Notes under the pieces: generated by a model | The model's database searches: none | Told to the model about the DNA's origin: nothing | Seen by the model: only the letters and a program-made list of their open reading frames with translations | Translations under genes and position numbers: made by a program | Origin: Porites lobata | Lineage: Eukaryota > Cnidaria > Anthozoa > Scleractinia > Poritidae | DNA length: 64,000 bases | Direction: 5' to 3' | Assembly (NCBI GenBank): GCA_942486035.1 | Contig: CALNXK010000015.1 | Location: 4,527,501 to 4,591,500, forward strand | In this document: piece after piece, positions 1-49,600 of the stretch | Numbering within the stretch: position 1 is the stretch's first letter | Layout: each line of letters opens with the position of its first letter

Positions 1-2179
1 AGTGGTGTATGACCCTGATAAATTCTTGCGGAAAGCCGAGATTAGCATTTTGGTTTTTGATAAAATGTGCAGATACGTGGAATTCTAATTCATTATACTA
101 CACCCGGAAGTTCTTCTTACCCGCGGCTGCAAGGAAGGTATAGGATCCGCCCGCAAGTATTTTTTTCGTATGGATGGACACAAGATGTGTTATGCGTTAA
201 GGCAGATGGGTTATTGTATTGCCATTCGGAACTTCAAATGTATAAGGCTGAATTCGAATCATTATTCACCTGTGATGACCCGACTGATTACCAATAGACA
301 GGGGCACCCAACATCAATTTTCGGAAAACATCTGTTCGGAGGACGATTTGAGATCTAGAACTTTCGGAACATTTTTTTGTAAAATTTCTTGCTAGCCTAC
401 CTCTCCTAGGATTTTCGAACATCTAAAAATCGGTATAATTGCCCATTTTTAACGGATTTTTACCCTAAACAGGTCACCTAGAATTTTCGGGAGCCCTTTA
501 TCTGGCTGAAATGTTCGAAAAGGTAAGTTTTGATCCCTATAATTTTCGGATCACTAGACTTTCAACTAGGAAATCCGAACAGATGAAAAATTTTTAGGCG
601 ATAAAAATGTGCCTATATCTACCGTTTAAATACTAAAATACATTTAACAACGCTATGCTTAAGCGGTTTTGAACTATTTTCTCGTTGGGTGCCCCTAAAT
701 AGACAACCAGAGACCCGCGACCAATTTAGTCAAACTCAACTAAGAGCCTAATGAAGCATAATTAGTACTACACGCCAATGAACACGGAAGGCTCAGCAGC
801 CATTGAACTAAAGATGTGTTTTTCGCGGGGAATCTAAGATTGGTGTCTTAAACTCAGACTGTTTGGACTCGCTTCGACTAAAGAGACGAATAATCCGAAA
901 CTAGGGAGTTGAGAGTGAGAATTGGAGCGAAAGTCCCTCTCTTCTTTGGCCAATTCTCAAGTCATTCTTTGTTATTCATTTTTTCATTTAAGTTATTATT
1001 TACATTTGTCAGTCTTCTTATGGCACTTGTATCTATTTGTATATAGTATTTACTGGTAAATTCAATAAAATAAATGAAACAAACTTTTCACTACTACTGA
1101 TGCGAGCCGGGAAGACGTGCTGGACCTCACATTTTCACAGGAAAACCGCTCATTGGTGTGAGCTTTTGGATTTGTGACCAAAGGAAGCCACAGATCATTG
1201 AAACGATGAGTCCCTTTTTTCGGAGTGAAAATTTTAGGATTTTTTCGAATTCCATTTTTAAAGCCTATTTTGAATGAAACAACCAGGTTTATTTGATTTA
1301 TTTTCCCCACAAAACGCAACCTTTGATTGCGATTTACAAAGGGGAAATTGCCTGATGACAACAATTCTCAGAATTTCCGGCACAAATAAGAGTGGTAGTC
1401 CCAAAAGAGAAGGGAAAAATATAATATTCCTCAAGATAGTCCTTGTGTTAATTGCTACCTGTACGACTTTTCGGTGCCTGGTTTGTAGATATACTACATA
1501 CTACAGGATATTATAGAGGAATACTTGTTTCCGTCGTGGTTGGAACACTAGGGAGTATAAGCAACGAAGACAGCGACGGCTACGAAAACGTCACTTAAAA
1601 AGTGAATTTGCGCTGCCTCAAAGTTAATCGCGCTTATTCCATCTCGTTTAATTTGTCAAGTGTTGACAATTTTTTTTGGAGTTGAATTCTAAGGGACTGC
1701 ATCAAAGTTCGGGAAAAGAAAAAGAAAGCTGTTGTCTTTTGTTTCTGTCATCGACAGGGGTTGGGGGGTGGGTGGAGGGGGCGTTGAGGTTGGTGGGTGT
1801 TAAGAGTGTTGGGGGAGACGTCGGGAACGATAAAGCCTCAAAGAAGCCTCTTGTTAGACTTGATTGCTAGATGCTACAGTGAGTTCACACAAAGATACAG
1901 AATAACATAAAACAAACAAACAAACAAGAAACAGACGCCGGGTAGGTTTAAAAAGAATAATTCGTACAGCTGTAACTGAAGAAAAAAAAAATAGTCAAAT
2001 TAACAGTTTTTGCTTTCTGAACCGTCCGCTTTCATTAATGTCCGCCTTCCGTGTTAGTCCAGTCAGCACTAAACTCTTAAAGCCTTGACAGGAGGAACAT
2101 CGTTGTCTTTTTAATTTCTGGATTGCTTAAAAATAACATAAGACAAGTGCTTCAAGCCCTGCTACGCACGCTTTCAAGA
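1..2179. other. Upstream non-coding region
   Basis: Apart from the MITE at 300-696 and short A-rich and G-rich stretches (for example around 1755-1815), I see no exon, RNA gene or conserved domain here. Open frames of 60-100 codons show no domain or splice context. Confidence 0.5.
300..696. mobile_element. hAT-like MITE
   Basis: Termini AGGGGCACCCAAC and GTTGGGTGCCCCT are perfect inverts. They are flanked by an 8-bp near-identical duplication (CAATAGAC at 292-299, AAATAGAC at 697-704). There is no transposase. An 8-bp target duplication is typical of hAT elements. Confidence 0.72.
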
Positions 2180-2275
2180 GAGGAGTCTCATAATATCGGA
2201 CTCCTGATATGCTCTGAAGACGTCAATTGTGACGTCACTAAGGAGAACAAAATGAGTGTAAGCGTGTTACAAACC
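2180..2275 (+). promoter_or_regulatory. Conserved promoter block of gene A with paired CRE-like sites
   Basis: This block is recognisably homologous to 40350-40455 upstream of gene B. Both share a CATAATATC element, CRE palindromes, and a GAGTRTAAGCGTGTT element. A perfect TGACGTCA lies at 2230-2237, and a 7-of-8 match (AGACGTCA) lies 12 bp upstream at 2218-2225. CREB/ATF bZIP factors bind this palindrome in other animals; use here is inferred. No convincing TATA box was assigned. Confidence 0.5.
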
Positions 2276-2404
2276 ATAACTTAAGAAATACATATACAGA
2301 TATATTACATTAAGCCGCCACACATTAGATTGAGCGAAAAGTTAGGAAAGAACATAATGATGCAGAAATTTTCTAAAAGAAACAGAAGTATCAGTAATAC
2401 CAAA

Positions 2405-38287
<35,883 letters not shown>

Positions 38288-40349
38288 GTGGGATGAAATA
38301 ATTTCGACTAAGGTCTCTTTAACCTGCGTGCTTGGCGCTTGAAGGGAAAAGGAAGAGGCTTAATAAGGCTTGGGAAAACGCACACGCTCCCCTTCGGTTT
38401 TTGCGCAGCTTATTTCTTCTTTTCCTTCCCCTTAAAACACTGGATACGCTGGCTAAGGTCTTTTGGAAGAAAAACTGTGGCAACATAGACAAAGCATAAC
38501 CAGCGCAAAGCTACGTATTATTTAGTATCCCTGCCCTTCGAGGATGAAAATTAAATTTGAGTCTTGGATAGAAAACATGATTGGGCATTCTAGCTGTAAA
38601 TAAGTCGTGATTAACCGGTCCAGCATGCTAATTTCATGTTCTCTTGCGAGTGAAAATGGAAGTAGTAAATATGCCTTTCTGTTCGAGGTAAAGCGTGCTT
38701 AAACCCGGGAAGGTTGTATGTCTCTTGACTTAAAACATAGATATCAAGGAAAATGATGTTTTTTAAAGTAATAATTATTATAGTATTGATGAGGACAGTA
38801 ACGTTGATAGGTTGAAAAAAGATAATGATTGTAGTTATGACAACAGGTTTTTGATGTAAATAGCTTATTTCATTAAAAATGGTCATCACTTCAAACCTGC
38901 TCCAAACGTTTGCTCTTCTTGTGCATGTACTGGTGTTCGTTCACCATCATCTTTCATCTCTCTTAATTCATTTGTTGTAATTTTAATTTTTCTGTGTGCA
39001 TTTTGATTTAATGGTAATTTTTGTTACCACTCTCTCAATTGCGGATGCATTTAATTTGTTTCAGCCGAAAGTCGGGTATTGATTTTTACCTGGGTGGCGG
39101 GGTACTCTACAAAGTCTTATACGGGGAGGCCCCGCCCCGAGGTCCGACCCCTTACCCTTTTATATACCATTTATGACAGAAAAGTTACCCCTTTGGTATA
39201 TACTTTCTATTGACAAACGGTACCCCTTTCACATATCAAGTTAACCCTTTCATTGCCAAATGTAGCCAAAGACAAATTTCGACCAGATTTCCAAATTTCG
39301 TTTTGCAACATTTTGAAAAACAAATAGTACAGTGTGTAAGTACAGGCAGAGAGCTTTCATTTGAATGGTCACATCATAGGATTTCGTCCACAGATTCAAA
39401 TGTTAGAGCCACCTTACAAAACTCCATCAAATACTCTGGCAGTGAAAGGGTTAAAAAACACTATATCCCTTTCAACTGCTGTACATGCACCGTCTTTGAA
39501 CTAAGAATGCATCACAAAACCAGAAAGTCTTCACGACTCTTTCAAAGCCATAAAATGCACCAGTAAAACCGTTTGGGCTTTTTTACAGACCGAAATGACA
39601 GATTTCCCTACTTTTTGGTATACCTGAAGCCTCCCGGTATAGGCCACTATACGGAAGTACCCCACCATCATGGGGGATTTAGCTGTGTCCACACCATCAA
39701 GGTGATCGTAAAAGCGAGGTGTCTAGGTGAACATCTTCATGTTCATCTGTCGTCGGTCGCTCGACCGACCTGCCTCGTCCATTTTCATTTCATGCGTACA
39801 GTATGAATAACAATGTAATCAACGTTTAAATAAAGTAAAAGATACAAGTAATAAATAATTTGCTTCCGCTACCTATTTTGTCTGCATGAACATTTGTACC
39901 AGCAGGGCATTGTTATCAATGTTGGACTGTACATTCCCCTCCAATTATTCTAGTCATCCGTCTTTTTTTCTTTTTTTTTTTTAATCCGGTCTTTGTTATG
40001 GACTTAAATTGGTCTAGGGGTTAGAAACGTAGCTGATTGATCCCTAGGGAGTGAAACACATTAACAATTGGTTTTTATTATCTTACTTTTTTTCTGTGTT
40101 CTTTATAATCTAAAGAAGTAAAGCTGAGGTTTAAAGGCTGACATTTGAGGCCTTAACCCTTTCTAGACCACATTTTTGTGATTCATTCCCCACCGTAGCA
40201 CCACCTTAGTGAAAAAGGAAACTAATCTCTTTTTTCACGGCTTAGCTTTTTAAAAATACAGGAAAACTATTGTCCTGTTTACTTCCCACAGGCTTCAAAT
40301 AGCGCAAACCAAAAGCTTCAAAATCTACCAGCACGTTTTTGACCAAGCA
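38288..40349. other. Intergenic region between genes A and B
   Basis: Candidate poly(A) signals for gene A are ATTAAA at 38550 and AATAAA at 39829. The stretch 39089-39668 has a GC-rich GGCGGGGTACTCT start and a GTACCCCACC end and looks like a repeat element. No gene is seen. Confidence 0.5.
39089..39668. mobile_element. Probable interspersed element with inverted ends
   Basis: Ends GGTGGCGGGGTACTC and GTACCCCACC are roughly inverted. Multiple internal ACCCCTTT and CCCTTT motifs occur. Its ORFs have no domain. Classification is uncertain. Confidence 0.5.
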
Positions 40350-40455
40350 ATCACATAATATCAGACCCCAATATACGGTGCAGCTGACGTCACTGATTTG
40401 ACGTCATCAAGACAACCACAAGTTCGCTTTAAAGATGAGTATAAGCGTGTTGTGC
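40350..40455 (+). promoter_or_regulatory. Conserved promoter block of gene B with two perfect CRE palindromes
   Basis: TGACGTCA occurs at 40385-40392 and again at 40399-40406. Flanking CATAATATC and GAGTATAAGCGTGTT match the block upstream of gene A (2180-2275). The block ends about 90 bp before the start codon. Shared cAMP/CREB-type control of A and B is inferred. Confidence 0.55.
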
Positions 40456-40546
40456 TCATAAAACCAAAATTAGATTACACGAGAAGTAATGAGAGAACAC
40501 CCGATATAAATTGCTTCGAAAAAAACGGAATATCAGTGATATCAAG

Positions 40547-40625
40547 ATGCCCTTACCAGCTGGGAAACGGCAGTTACCTTTTGTACTGTTTGTTGTACTG
40601 GCTACAACCGGAAGAACTTTTTCAG
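40547..40625 (+). other. Gene B exon 1: signal peptide
   Basis: The exon encodes MPLPAGKRQLPFVLFVVLAT followed by TGRTFS, a basic n-region, hydrophobic core and small-residue cleavage site. It ends in phase 1 at GTAACT and joins the exon at 43287 as GCC (Ala). Confidence 0.87.
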
Positions 40626-43600
40626 GTAACTTTCTTTAAAAATTCGCTACCTGTTAACGCCCTGTATTCATAGTTTCCTACAATTACCAGTTGCAACTGC
40701 CAATAATATCAAGTTTTGTTAACTGTAATTGTTATTTTGTCTTTCATCTGAAATACGCCATTTAAATTACCATGCACGCACAGCCGTAAACAATTTAATT
40801 AACAAATACATAATAAATTCAATTAAACCATTTTTTTCGTCGAAATTTTGCCGTCAGCTCTTCACATTGTTGACTTGGTTGTGAGATAAGCTAGACGTAA
40901 AATGTGAAACACTAATATAAGCGTACAAATTATCCTTGTACATGTATGTTTTATGCAACTGATAAGGCGATGTTGGCAATCAATATCTTCTGATTAAGAG
41001 GTGTTACTCTAAGGACAAATTTTAAAAACACTCTTTGAAGTATTTCTGCAGTCACAGGTCAATTTGTTTACTCTGCTATGAGACAAGCTTGAGGTAGAAT
41101 ATAATTCTTTTAAGGAGTCATTTTGAAGTCAACGAAGTTTTTTAACCGTTTAAAAACCAACATCAGCATAAACATTGTGAAAAACTTATGAAAAGTATTT
41201 TTAGCAATCGAGGTCTTTTGATAAAGCAGCGTTAATTATTAATTAGGGACAAATTAGACTCTGGTCACTCTCAAGGGTTAAAACGTTAGAGGTTTTAAGG
41301 TAGAGAATTGTCTCACCAGTAGAAAAAAATCTCCATTCCCTTTAATCTCTTGTTTACAACAACAACAACGAAAACTCATTTAGAACTAAGAGCCACAGGC
41401 GAGAGGTTTCACTGCAAAGATATGAGTATTTTGACGTCATTTCATTTCAATTATACGGAAATGTTGCATTCCTGTTTTTATAAAAATAACATGATAAGTT
41501 TCTGCGTCCATTTCCGGCGAAATTTCCTTTAACAGCGCGTGCGAGAGACAGCGGAAAACAAATTTTGCTATCTTGATGTCATTTCCATGGTCCAAACTCT
41601 CAACTTATGAAAGCACAAGAAAGTTTTTAAGTATTGTAAAATGAAATAATTTTTAACGAGCTTCCTCTCGCGTCTTTTTAAAAAGTTACATGTATCAGTT
41701 TTGTGGTTATAGAAGGAAAGGGTAATCAGTAAATTTACGTGGGCCACGTAAACCACAAAACTCCAACTGATGTCAGCGGTAAGCAAGTGGATCATGGAAG
41801 AAAGTCATTTTAAGTGCCTTACTACTTCCTTTAACAAAAGCGTGCTTTGTTTTGAATAAAATCTGAAAGGACAATTTATATAACACAAAGACCGTCTGCC
41901 CGTGAGAGTTAAAAACAGGTCTTGCGAGATTAAAGCATGATCGCATGAGTTTTCTAGTATCGCGTCTGCACTCAAATTTACCTAGGGAGGTAACTATAGA
42001 CTGAACAGAAGTAACCTCAAATAATGTTAAGTGTATGTTCATCATCATCATCATCATCATCACAATCATCATAAAATTATAGAGATTAAATTTCATAGGA
42101 TTCATTAAACGTCCTTTAAGTCACCCAGTTAATTATCGATTTTAGCAAACTAATAAAGTCGCTGCTGCTATTCGAGGTAGAATGTCCACGAGGGGTAAAA
42201 TATTCACGAGGCAAAATAAAAATTTGCAGAGAGGGCGGCAAGAATATTTGGCACTTCGTCTATTCTCAGAAGTAGGGAATTCAAATTCCTCTGAAATTAG
42301 ACCTGTAAGTGCATTGTATGTGCCCTGTCATAGGTACTTTCATGTTATTGTAAACCCTGCAACGATTTTCAGACGTGATTAACTGCTCCCCTCCTATCCC
42401 AACCCTGAGTCTCAGAATAAAATAGTAATAATTAATATGAATGATAATAAATAAATATATAACGTAAAATGAAAAACGAATCAGATGTGTCCAAAGTCTT
42501 TCACTTCAGATTGTGTAGTTTTTCCGTGACACAACTGATGTATTCCTACATTTATTTCTTCTTAACTCAATATATTTTTGCGTCTCATCTGATAGACTCT
42601 TGTGGACTGTATTATTCAGATGTTTCCGCATTACCATTTTGTGTTACAGAACAGTGTAAGAAGAGAGTGTTGTCAATACACACTGTCGATGACTCTGAAC
42701 ACACACTTAAAAACAAGTCCTACAATAATAAATGTTCTACTTTCTGCGATTACTTCAAAGTAAATAATAGTCACCATCATGATAACAATAATAATAACAA
42801 GAAAACAACATACTATATTCTACTTGTGTAGTAATGATATTGTTTGAATTTTTTTATTTGAATGAGTGTTTTGCAAGCATATATTTTTATTTACAATGAC
42901 GAATGAATTATTTTGAAGTTGTTAAAAGTTTGCCTTGCTTGCTCCCGACGAAACCATAAAAAAATTTAAGGAAGAGAATGCCAAAGTTTAGCGCAGATTT
43001 GCCCAACGGAATTTTATTAAACTTACAAGCTTTAATGTTTGGAACGACTGGAATGCTCTTCTGTTAAACCGCATAATATTATTTGGCTTTGTGGCTTATT
43101 GTATGTAAGAAACTCTCAAAAATCAAAGGTATCGATATTTGACTTGAAAATAAGATAAAAGTCATGCATGCCGGGGTGATAGGCAAGAGCATGTGCACGC
43201 TGTAAGGATTTTTATTTTTATTTACTTTTTGCCTGCTTAGCCTCTGTTATTATAATTGACACAGATTTGTTTCATTCCATTTTAAGCCTGTACTTCTGTT
43301 ATTCACAACAACGGAAATGTGAAGTTTACTGCATCGTCAACTTCCCTTGGGCCTGGGTATCCTGTGCTACATGGCAACGACGTTTGGTGTGCCGGAGTCG
43401 TAGACAGACAACAATTTCTTACAGTAGATTTAGGTAATAAATCAGAGCACTTCATCGCCATCTTTTGCTAATAGGTTTCAATTTTGTTATAAATTAGCTT
43501 TATGGAGATCTGAAAACTTTCATTACTTTTCGATTGAATGGAATAACGCTCAAACCATTTTGTACTTAATCGCCATATTTTACTAATACGTTTCAATTTT

Positions 43601-46600
43601 GTTACAAATTAGCTTTATGGAGATCTGAAAACTTTCATCACTTTTCGATTAAATGGAATAACGCTCAAACCATTTTGTACTTAATCGCCATCTTTTGCTA
43701 ACAGGTTTCAATTTTGTTATAAATTAGTTTTATGGAGATCTGAAAACTTTCATTACTTTTCGACTGAATGGAATAACACTCAAACCATTTTGTAGGTCAT
43801 TATCCTTTAAGAGGTGTATGTCTGCGCCAAGTACAAGTACGCTTCATCAGGTCCTGTGGATCTCAGCTAGGAGCGTACGGAGTATTATTTTACGTCTGGT
43901 CCTTTTAAGCACTTAGAAAACAAGGATATACGCCGTACAGGCTGACGGAACAGCTCTCATCGGATAGTCCCTAATCATAATTGCATTTGACAATTTATCT
44001 GAAATAAAAACCCGCGGTAAAATGTTCACGACAAAACAAGCCAGCTAATTGCTACATGTACCTCTTGAAGGATATCTTAAGTCTCACATGTCGTGTTTTT
44101 TTGCAGTGGTCAGTTGGTGGTGGGAAATAAAATTTCTTTTGGAAGGACGCCTTTCGTGTGACTCTCTATTGACACGCTTGACTTTGCCTGCGAAAAGCAT
44201 AATAAATCGAACACGTATTCGGGAGGCTAGATTACCATCAAAGCGTTATGATCTTGGGAGAAATGTGTACGATGTTTTTTAAGGTGGTCTCGTTTGTGGC
44301 TGTATTACTCAGTGACTTATTTTTTTCTATTTTTGAAGGCTTAAACCTCTTATTTGATCAAGTGCTTGTTCAGGGAATGCGCGACTCTAACAGATCAGTA
44401 CCTCTGTATTACCTGAAGACCAGCACTGATAATAACACTTTTATCGAAGTTCAAGAACAGGGAGCACGCAAGGTAACTAGAAAACAAAACAACTCAAAGA
44501 AGTTATATACAGCGTGAATTTTTGCCCCTTGCGCTCTCAGGCACCCGGAATCCTCCTCCCCCATCCCCTTTTTTACGTCTGCTACTCGCGGGTCACGTGA
44601 ATTTTCGACTGCATAATTTTAATTCAAAAACGTTTGGGTATAAAAAAAATAAATAAATAAAAAATGTCTTGACTAGAACAGTGATTTATTTAGTATTTAT
44701 TACATAGTGAAAGTTTTCTCTCACAAACTGAACTGTGCGAAAGCAACCCTTGAGCCGGATCCTATAAATTAACCGACCTTTATCTTTGGCAGGATTTTTT
44801 AGGTCCTTCATTTGATGGAGATGAAGTTGTTGACACCAACCTCACCATCCCTGTGCCAGCACGTTGGGTTATGTTTAATCCGAGGGAACCTTTGCCTGGC
44901 AATCATCTTTGCATGCGTATTGATATTAGGAGCTGTCAGAACGGTAAATTATTGATCTCAAAATCATTCTCGGGTAAAATTATACTCATTTAAGTAACCT
45001 ATGTAGGCAAACGACGGTCGCGACCGTCTGCGCGCTTTGTCAAAGGAGGAGCAAATTCAGCTTCAAACAAGTACCAGAACATAGATATACATGTAACACC
45101 ATATTATCGTGCAGAACAATAGTCTGGTGTAGAACTTGCAATGCTGCCCGTTCAGAGACTTTGGCGGGAAACAGCTTTATCGGCAAGTGACTTAAAAGTA
45201 ACCAATGGGAGAGCAGGCACTTGCAAAAAAAGCGGTTGCGTCAAGTACCTATCCTCTCCTTTATGTAACCTTAATTTTCCCCTTTACTTTTCGCTTACAG
45301 ACTTTGTTTTCATTATAATGCAGAGCAGGTGTTATGGTTCAATCTTTTTCCAAAAACGGAATACCACAGAGGTTCGATTTCGTACAGGTGAACACAAATG
45401 TGGAACTCTCTGCCTGGGAACTTGAGATCAGCTAAATCTAAGAGCATTTTAAAAAGGAACCCATCGGTGGATGTCAAATCGTCCCTGTTATTGCCTTTTT
45501 AATTCGAATTCTAAGTATTTTAAATACCAAATGAGTAGTGATTTGTTAGTATAATTTTTGCTATAATGGTCACACCAATGCACCTTTCATATAGTGTGTA
45601 TTTGAATACGGCTTTCATGGAAACAAGTCTTTTGTTACTTAATATCAAAACTACCGTATTGAAATAAACGTGATTCATTCATTCATTCATGCATGCATGC
45701 ATGTATGCATGTCATGCATATTAATGCATGACATGCATGCATGCATGAATGCATGCATTCATGTCATGCATGTATGCATACATTCATTCATTCATGGATG
45801 TTTTCTCCTTTTAATAAACTCTTTACATTATTTCTAGAGCCTCAGCCAGTGGACGGCCAACTGACAGAGTGGTCTTTCTGGAGCAACTGCACTGTAGGAA
45901 GTAATCCATGTTTCTTGACAAGGAGTCGTCAAAGAACGTGTACAAACCCAGCTGCTGCATTTGGCGGCAAGGATTGCAGAGATATTAAGCATATGGAGCA
46001 AGTGTGTGCCTCAGTATGTCCAGGTAAGTAAATTTTAATAGGAATTGGATCTTATTGTGCAAGAACGTCATGTAACAAGTGTTCCTTTTTGTTCCACAAT
46101 GCACAAACGGTAAACACCCACATATAAGAACAAATGCATTACTAACTTAAGACTGAAAGTGGGCAAATAAAGGACCATACACCTATACAAGAACCAATTC
46201 AGCCTGATAAATAAAACATGTTCTTATATAAAAAGAGAGAGGCTGATTCCAGAGTAAGAAGCCAATGCAGTAATTCATATTAAAGAACTAGGCTGTGCTG
46301 CACCATGTAAAATCTAAGAGCCGTACAGTAAGCAGCAGTATGTAATGGTAAGTTACAGTAAGAAATAAAAAAAAAATGTTTGTTAATCAAACCTCTAGTA
46401 ATGTTTGATGTATATTAAGAACATTTTCAGGCTGATTTTCCAGTAAATAAGACCTGGGTCAGCCTGAATCCCAAAGTCGTAGGTTCTTACACCAGTTAAC
46501 TACACATATTTTCCTCAAAAGCTCTAACCATTTTCTTCATGAAAATTAACTGAGAGTAATTAAATTAATCCTTGTAATATGTTATTTCATGTTGTTCATA

Positions 46601-49600
46601 ACAGCAATAATAATTAAAAATCTATTTTTACATGTACCTCAGTTGATGGAATGTGGTCTGACTGGGGAGCATGGTCACCCTGTAGCGAGACCTGTGGCAA
46701 TGGAACAAGAAGCCGTAAGCGTTCTTGTAACAATCCCACTCCAGCTCATGATGGCGCACCTTGTAAAGGTGACTCAAGTGACACGGGATCATGCTTCAAA
46801 GATCATTGTCCAAGTGAGTCTGATTCAGCTGCTTCAAAATAAAAATAAATAAATAAAAATAATAAGTAGAGATGCAAACGTTGTTTTAATCATATTATTT
46901 TACAACTCAGAGAACAGCAGTTATTGAAGCAGCTAAAAAGGCAGCCATGTAGGTGATTGGTTTTACCAAAAATAGGTTTTTGCTCACTTAGCCCAACTCA
47001 TTGACCCATTTCTTTCATCTTTTTTGGGGGTTGTTTTCTGTTTTGTTGTTGTTGTTGTTGTTTCAATTAATTTTGGCATCATAGTTGCACGTATGGGTTA
47101 CGGTATTTAAGTTACTACATATGCCTTCCCGTATTAGTCATTTTTTGTAATATATTTATATGTGGATTGCATCTGAGTAAGAAAGTTCTCAGCTTTTAAT
47201 TTATGCATCAGTCAATTCCAGCTGCGCCCAGACCCCCCAGCCTCCCCCCTCCTTCAGGCTACTGTGGGGCATTTGCCCGCCTTGTCAGTCCCAGGTGTGG
47301 GGCATTTGCAATATTTGCGCTGCCAGGGGGCCGGGCATTTGCCAACCCCTGGACCAACCCCGAGCTTCTGACACGCACGCATGTTTCCTATCAGAATATA
47401 ACTACACAGAGGATTTTACTGGAAAAACAAGCAGATTGGCTCATTTGTCAAGGACGGCAAAAAATTGAAGAGGTTTGTAAAGGCATGTTCTCGATTTCAT
47501 GCATGCATTTCTTCATTGCTTATCAAGCCAGAATTGCATAGCAAAACTCGGAAGCTATCGACATGAATCAATGTTTTTTTGGTTATTGAATCAAGTTTCT
47601 CTTGATATTATTTGAAGAAAATCCTTTCATATTTCAAAAACTATTCATAGCAGTTAACTTTACAGTGCATTATTAATTTTAATGTTAATAATTTTATAAC
47701 CATACTAAAACCATAAACTGGTGTCGTCACAGCATGACGTCTTAATTAGAATAGCACTATTACAAAGGAAGATGTTAATTAAAACAAAAAATTATCCATT
47801 AAAATGCTTAAACTGTCACTCCTCGATTGTGCGATCAAGAAAAATGAGTTGCAGTGATGACGGAGGATGGGACATTTGCCCTCTTTTTTTGTCCCCATCC
47901 CCGGAGATTTGACAGCTCAAGAGTCCCCACCCCCGGGAATTGGCCATCCAAGGCAAAAAAAATGATAAATCCCGGGGGTCAGTGGGGGGGGTCTGGGCTC
48001 AGCTGGAAATGACTGTTGACTGATGCATTAATAGTGGTTTTATCACAGAAAGGCGACTTCAGGACCTTTCCCTTACCAATTTTTCACCATCTGGGGTTAA
48101 ATTTCCCTTATAATGTGCCCAGCGTAAACCACAAGCTTCCCAAACTCAGCAAACTCACAGTTACGAGGGTGGAATGTAAATTACATTCTGTGACACGAGC
48201 GAGTAGGTATTGCGTTACGGGTGACTTTATGAGCAATAATACACTGAGCTCTGCGAACACTAAATATCATTATATTTTTCCTTCTCTTCAATGATACAAA
48301 ACTAAAGAAGGCTTACCTTTGATGAATTCCTGTGTGTTTTGGTCTGGAATTATCAGTTTAGTCGACTCTTTAGCTCCATTTTGTGACCTCTGTAACTCCA
48401 CGTTGTCTACTCGAAGAAGGTTTGCAGCCCGAAAACTCATCTAATCACTTCTTTTTTTTCGACCAGAGGTAAATTTCCATCATCGCCACAACTTGGTAAA
48501 TGTTTCTTCGCCAAGTATCCTACGCATGTCGCTGGATATGAACATTTTCTCACTCCATGTTCCAAAACACCTTCTTTCGGCGAACGCTACTGTCTGGTCC
48601 TCGTGATAATACGCTCGACACAGGGCTTGGGTCCGAGGTCAAATTTTTCGCTCTCGGCCGGGGGTGGGTCAGTCAACTACACTGGATGTGCAGTTCGTTT
48701 TCATGGGAAAATAGTCATTATTTGGGGATTATGATTTACACGGGAAACATTGTGACAACAACAGGGAACGTTTTTTTAAGCTTGTTGTTGTAACTTCTTA
48801 TTCTTCTTCCTCCTCCTCCTCTCCATTGTCTCTAGTTGATGGAAATTGGTCCGCCTGGGAAACTTGGTCTACCTGTAGCAAAACGTGTGATAACGGGACG
48901 AGGACACGTGTACGATTGTGTAACAATCCCGCTCCGGCCCACGAAGGAAAAGATTGTGCAGGAGAAGGAAATAATTCAGAAGTTTGTTTGGTCCGCCATT
49001 GTCCAGGTAAATTTAATTTTCTTGTGTTGAGATATTATTTGAAAGATCAGTAATGCTTCATTCTCTTTAGGCATTTCTATCGATCTCTCAAAGGATATTA
49101 GTTTTCTTTTAGTTGTCGTTTTGTCACGAGCATGTATGTTTAGTTCTTCAGTCCGTTGTCTCTATTTGATGGAAATTGGTCTGCCTGGGAAAGTTGGTCT
49201 TACCTGTAGCAAAACATGTGGCAACGGGTCGAGGATTCGGGTACGATTGTGTAATAATCGCACTCCTGCCCACGAAGGAAAATATTGCGAAGGAGAAGGA
49301 AAAAGATTGTTTGGTCCGCAATTGTCCAGTTAAATCTCATTTTCTTAGGGGGTAGAGACGGAAGACATGTCAGACTATCTATGATGCAATGCTTCATTTG
49401 CATTCTCAGTTACCAATTCTCTCTTCACTAAGGATATTAGCTTCGATTTAGTTCTTTTGTCAGTTTGAGTATGTATGTTCAGTTGTTCTCCATTGTCTCT
49501 AGTTGATGGAAAGTGGTCCTCCTGGGAAACGTGGTCTCCTTGTACCAAAACATGTGGCAACGGGATGAGGAACCGTTTACGACTGTGTAACAATCCCGCC

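Noticed and set aside
2357..2404. Alternative upstream ATG-ATG start of gene A
   Set aside because: It is in frame and possible, but the equivalent stretch of gene B has no ATG, and starting at 2405 gives exon 1 the same 79-nt length in both genes.
39210..39566. 118-codon ORF between genes A and B
   Set aside because: It lies in a repeat element, has no domain or splice context, and shows no similarity to the other family genes.
47203..47541. 112-codon Pro-rich ORF in gene B intron
   Set aside because: It reads through the terminal C-run of a Harbinger-type element.
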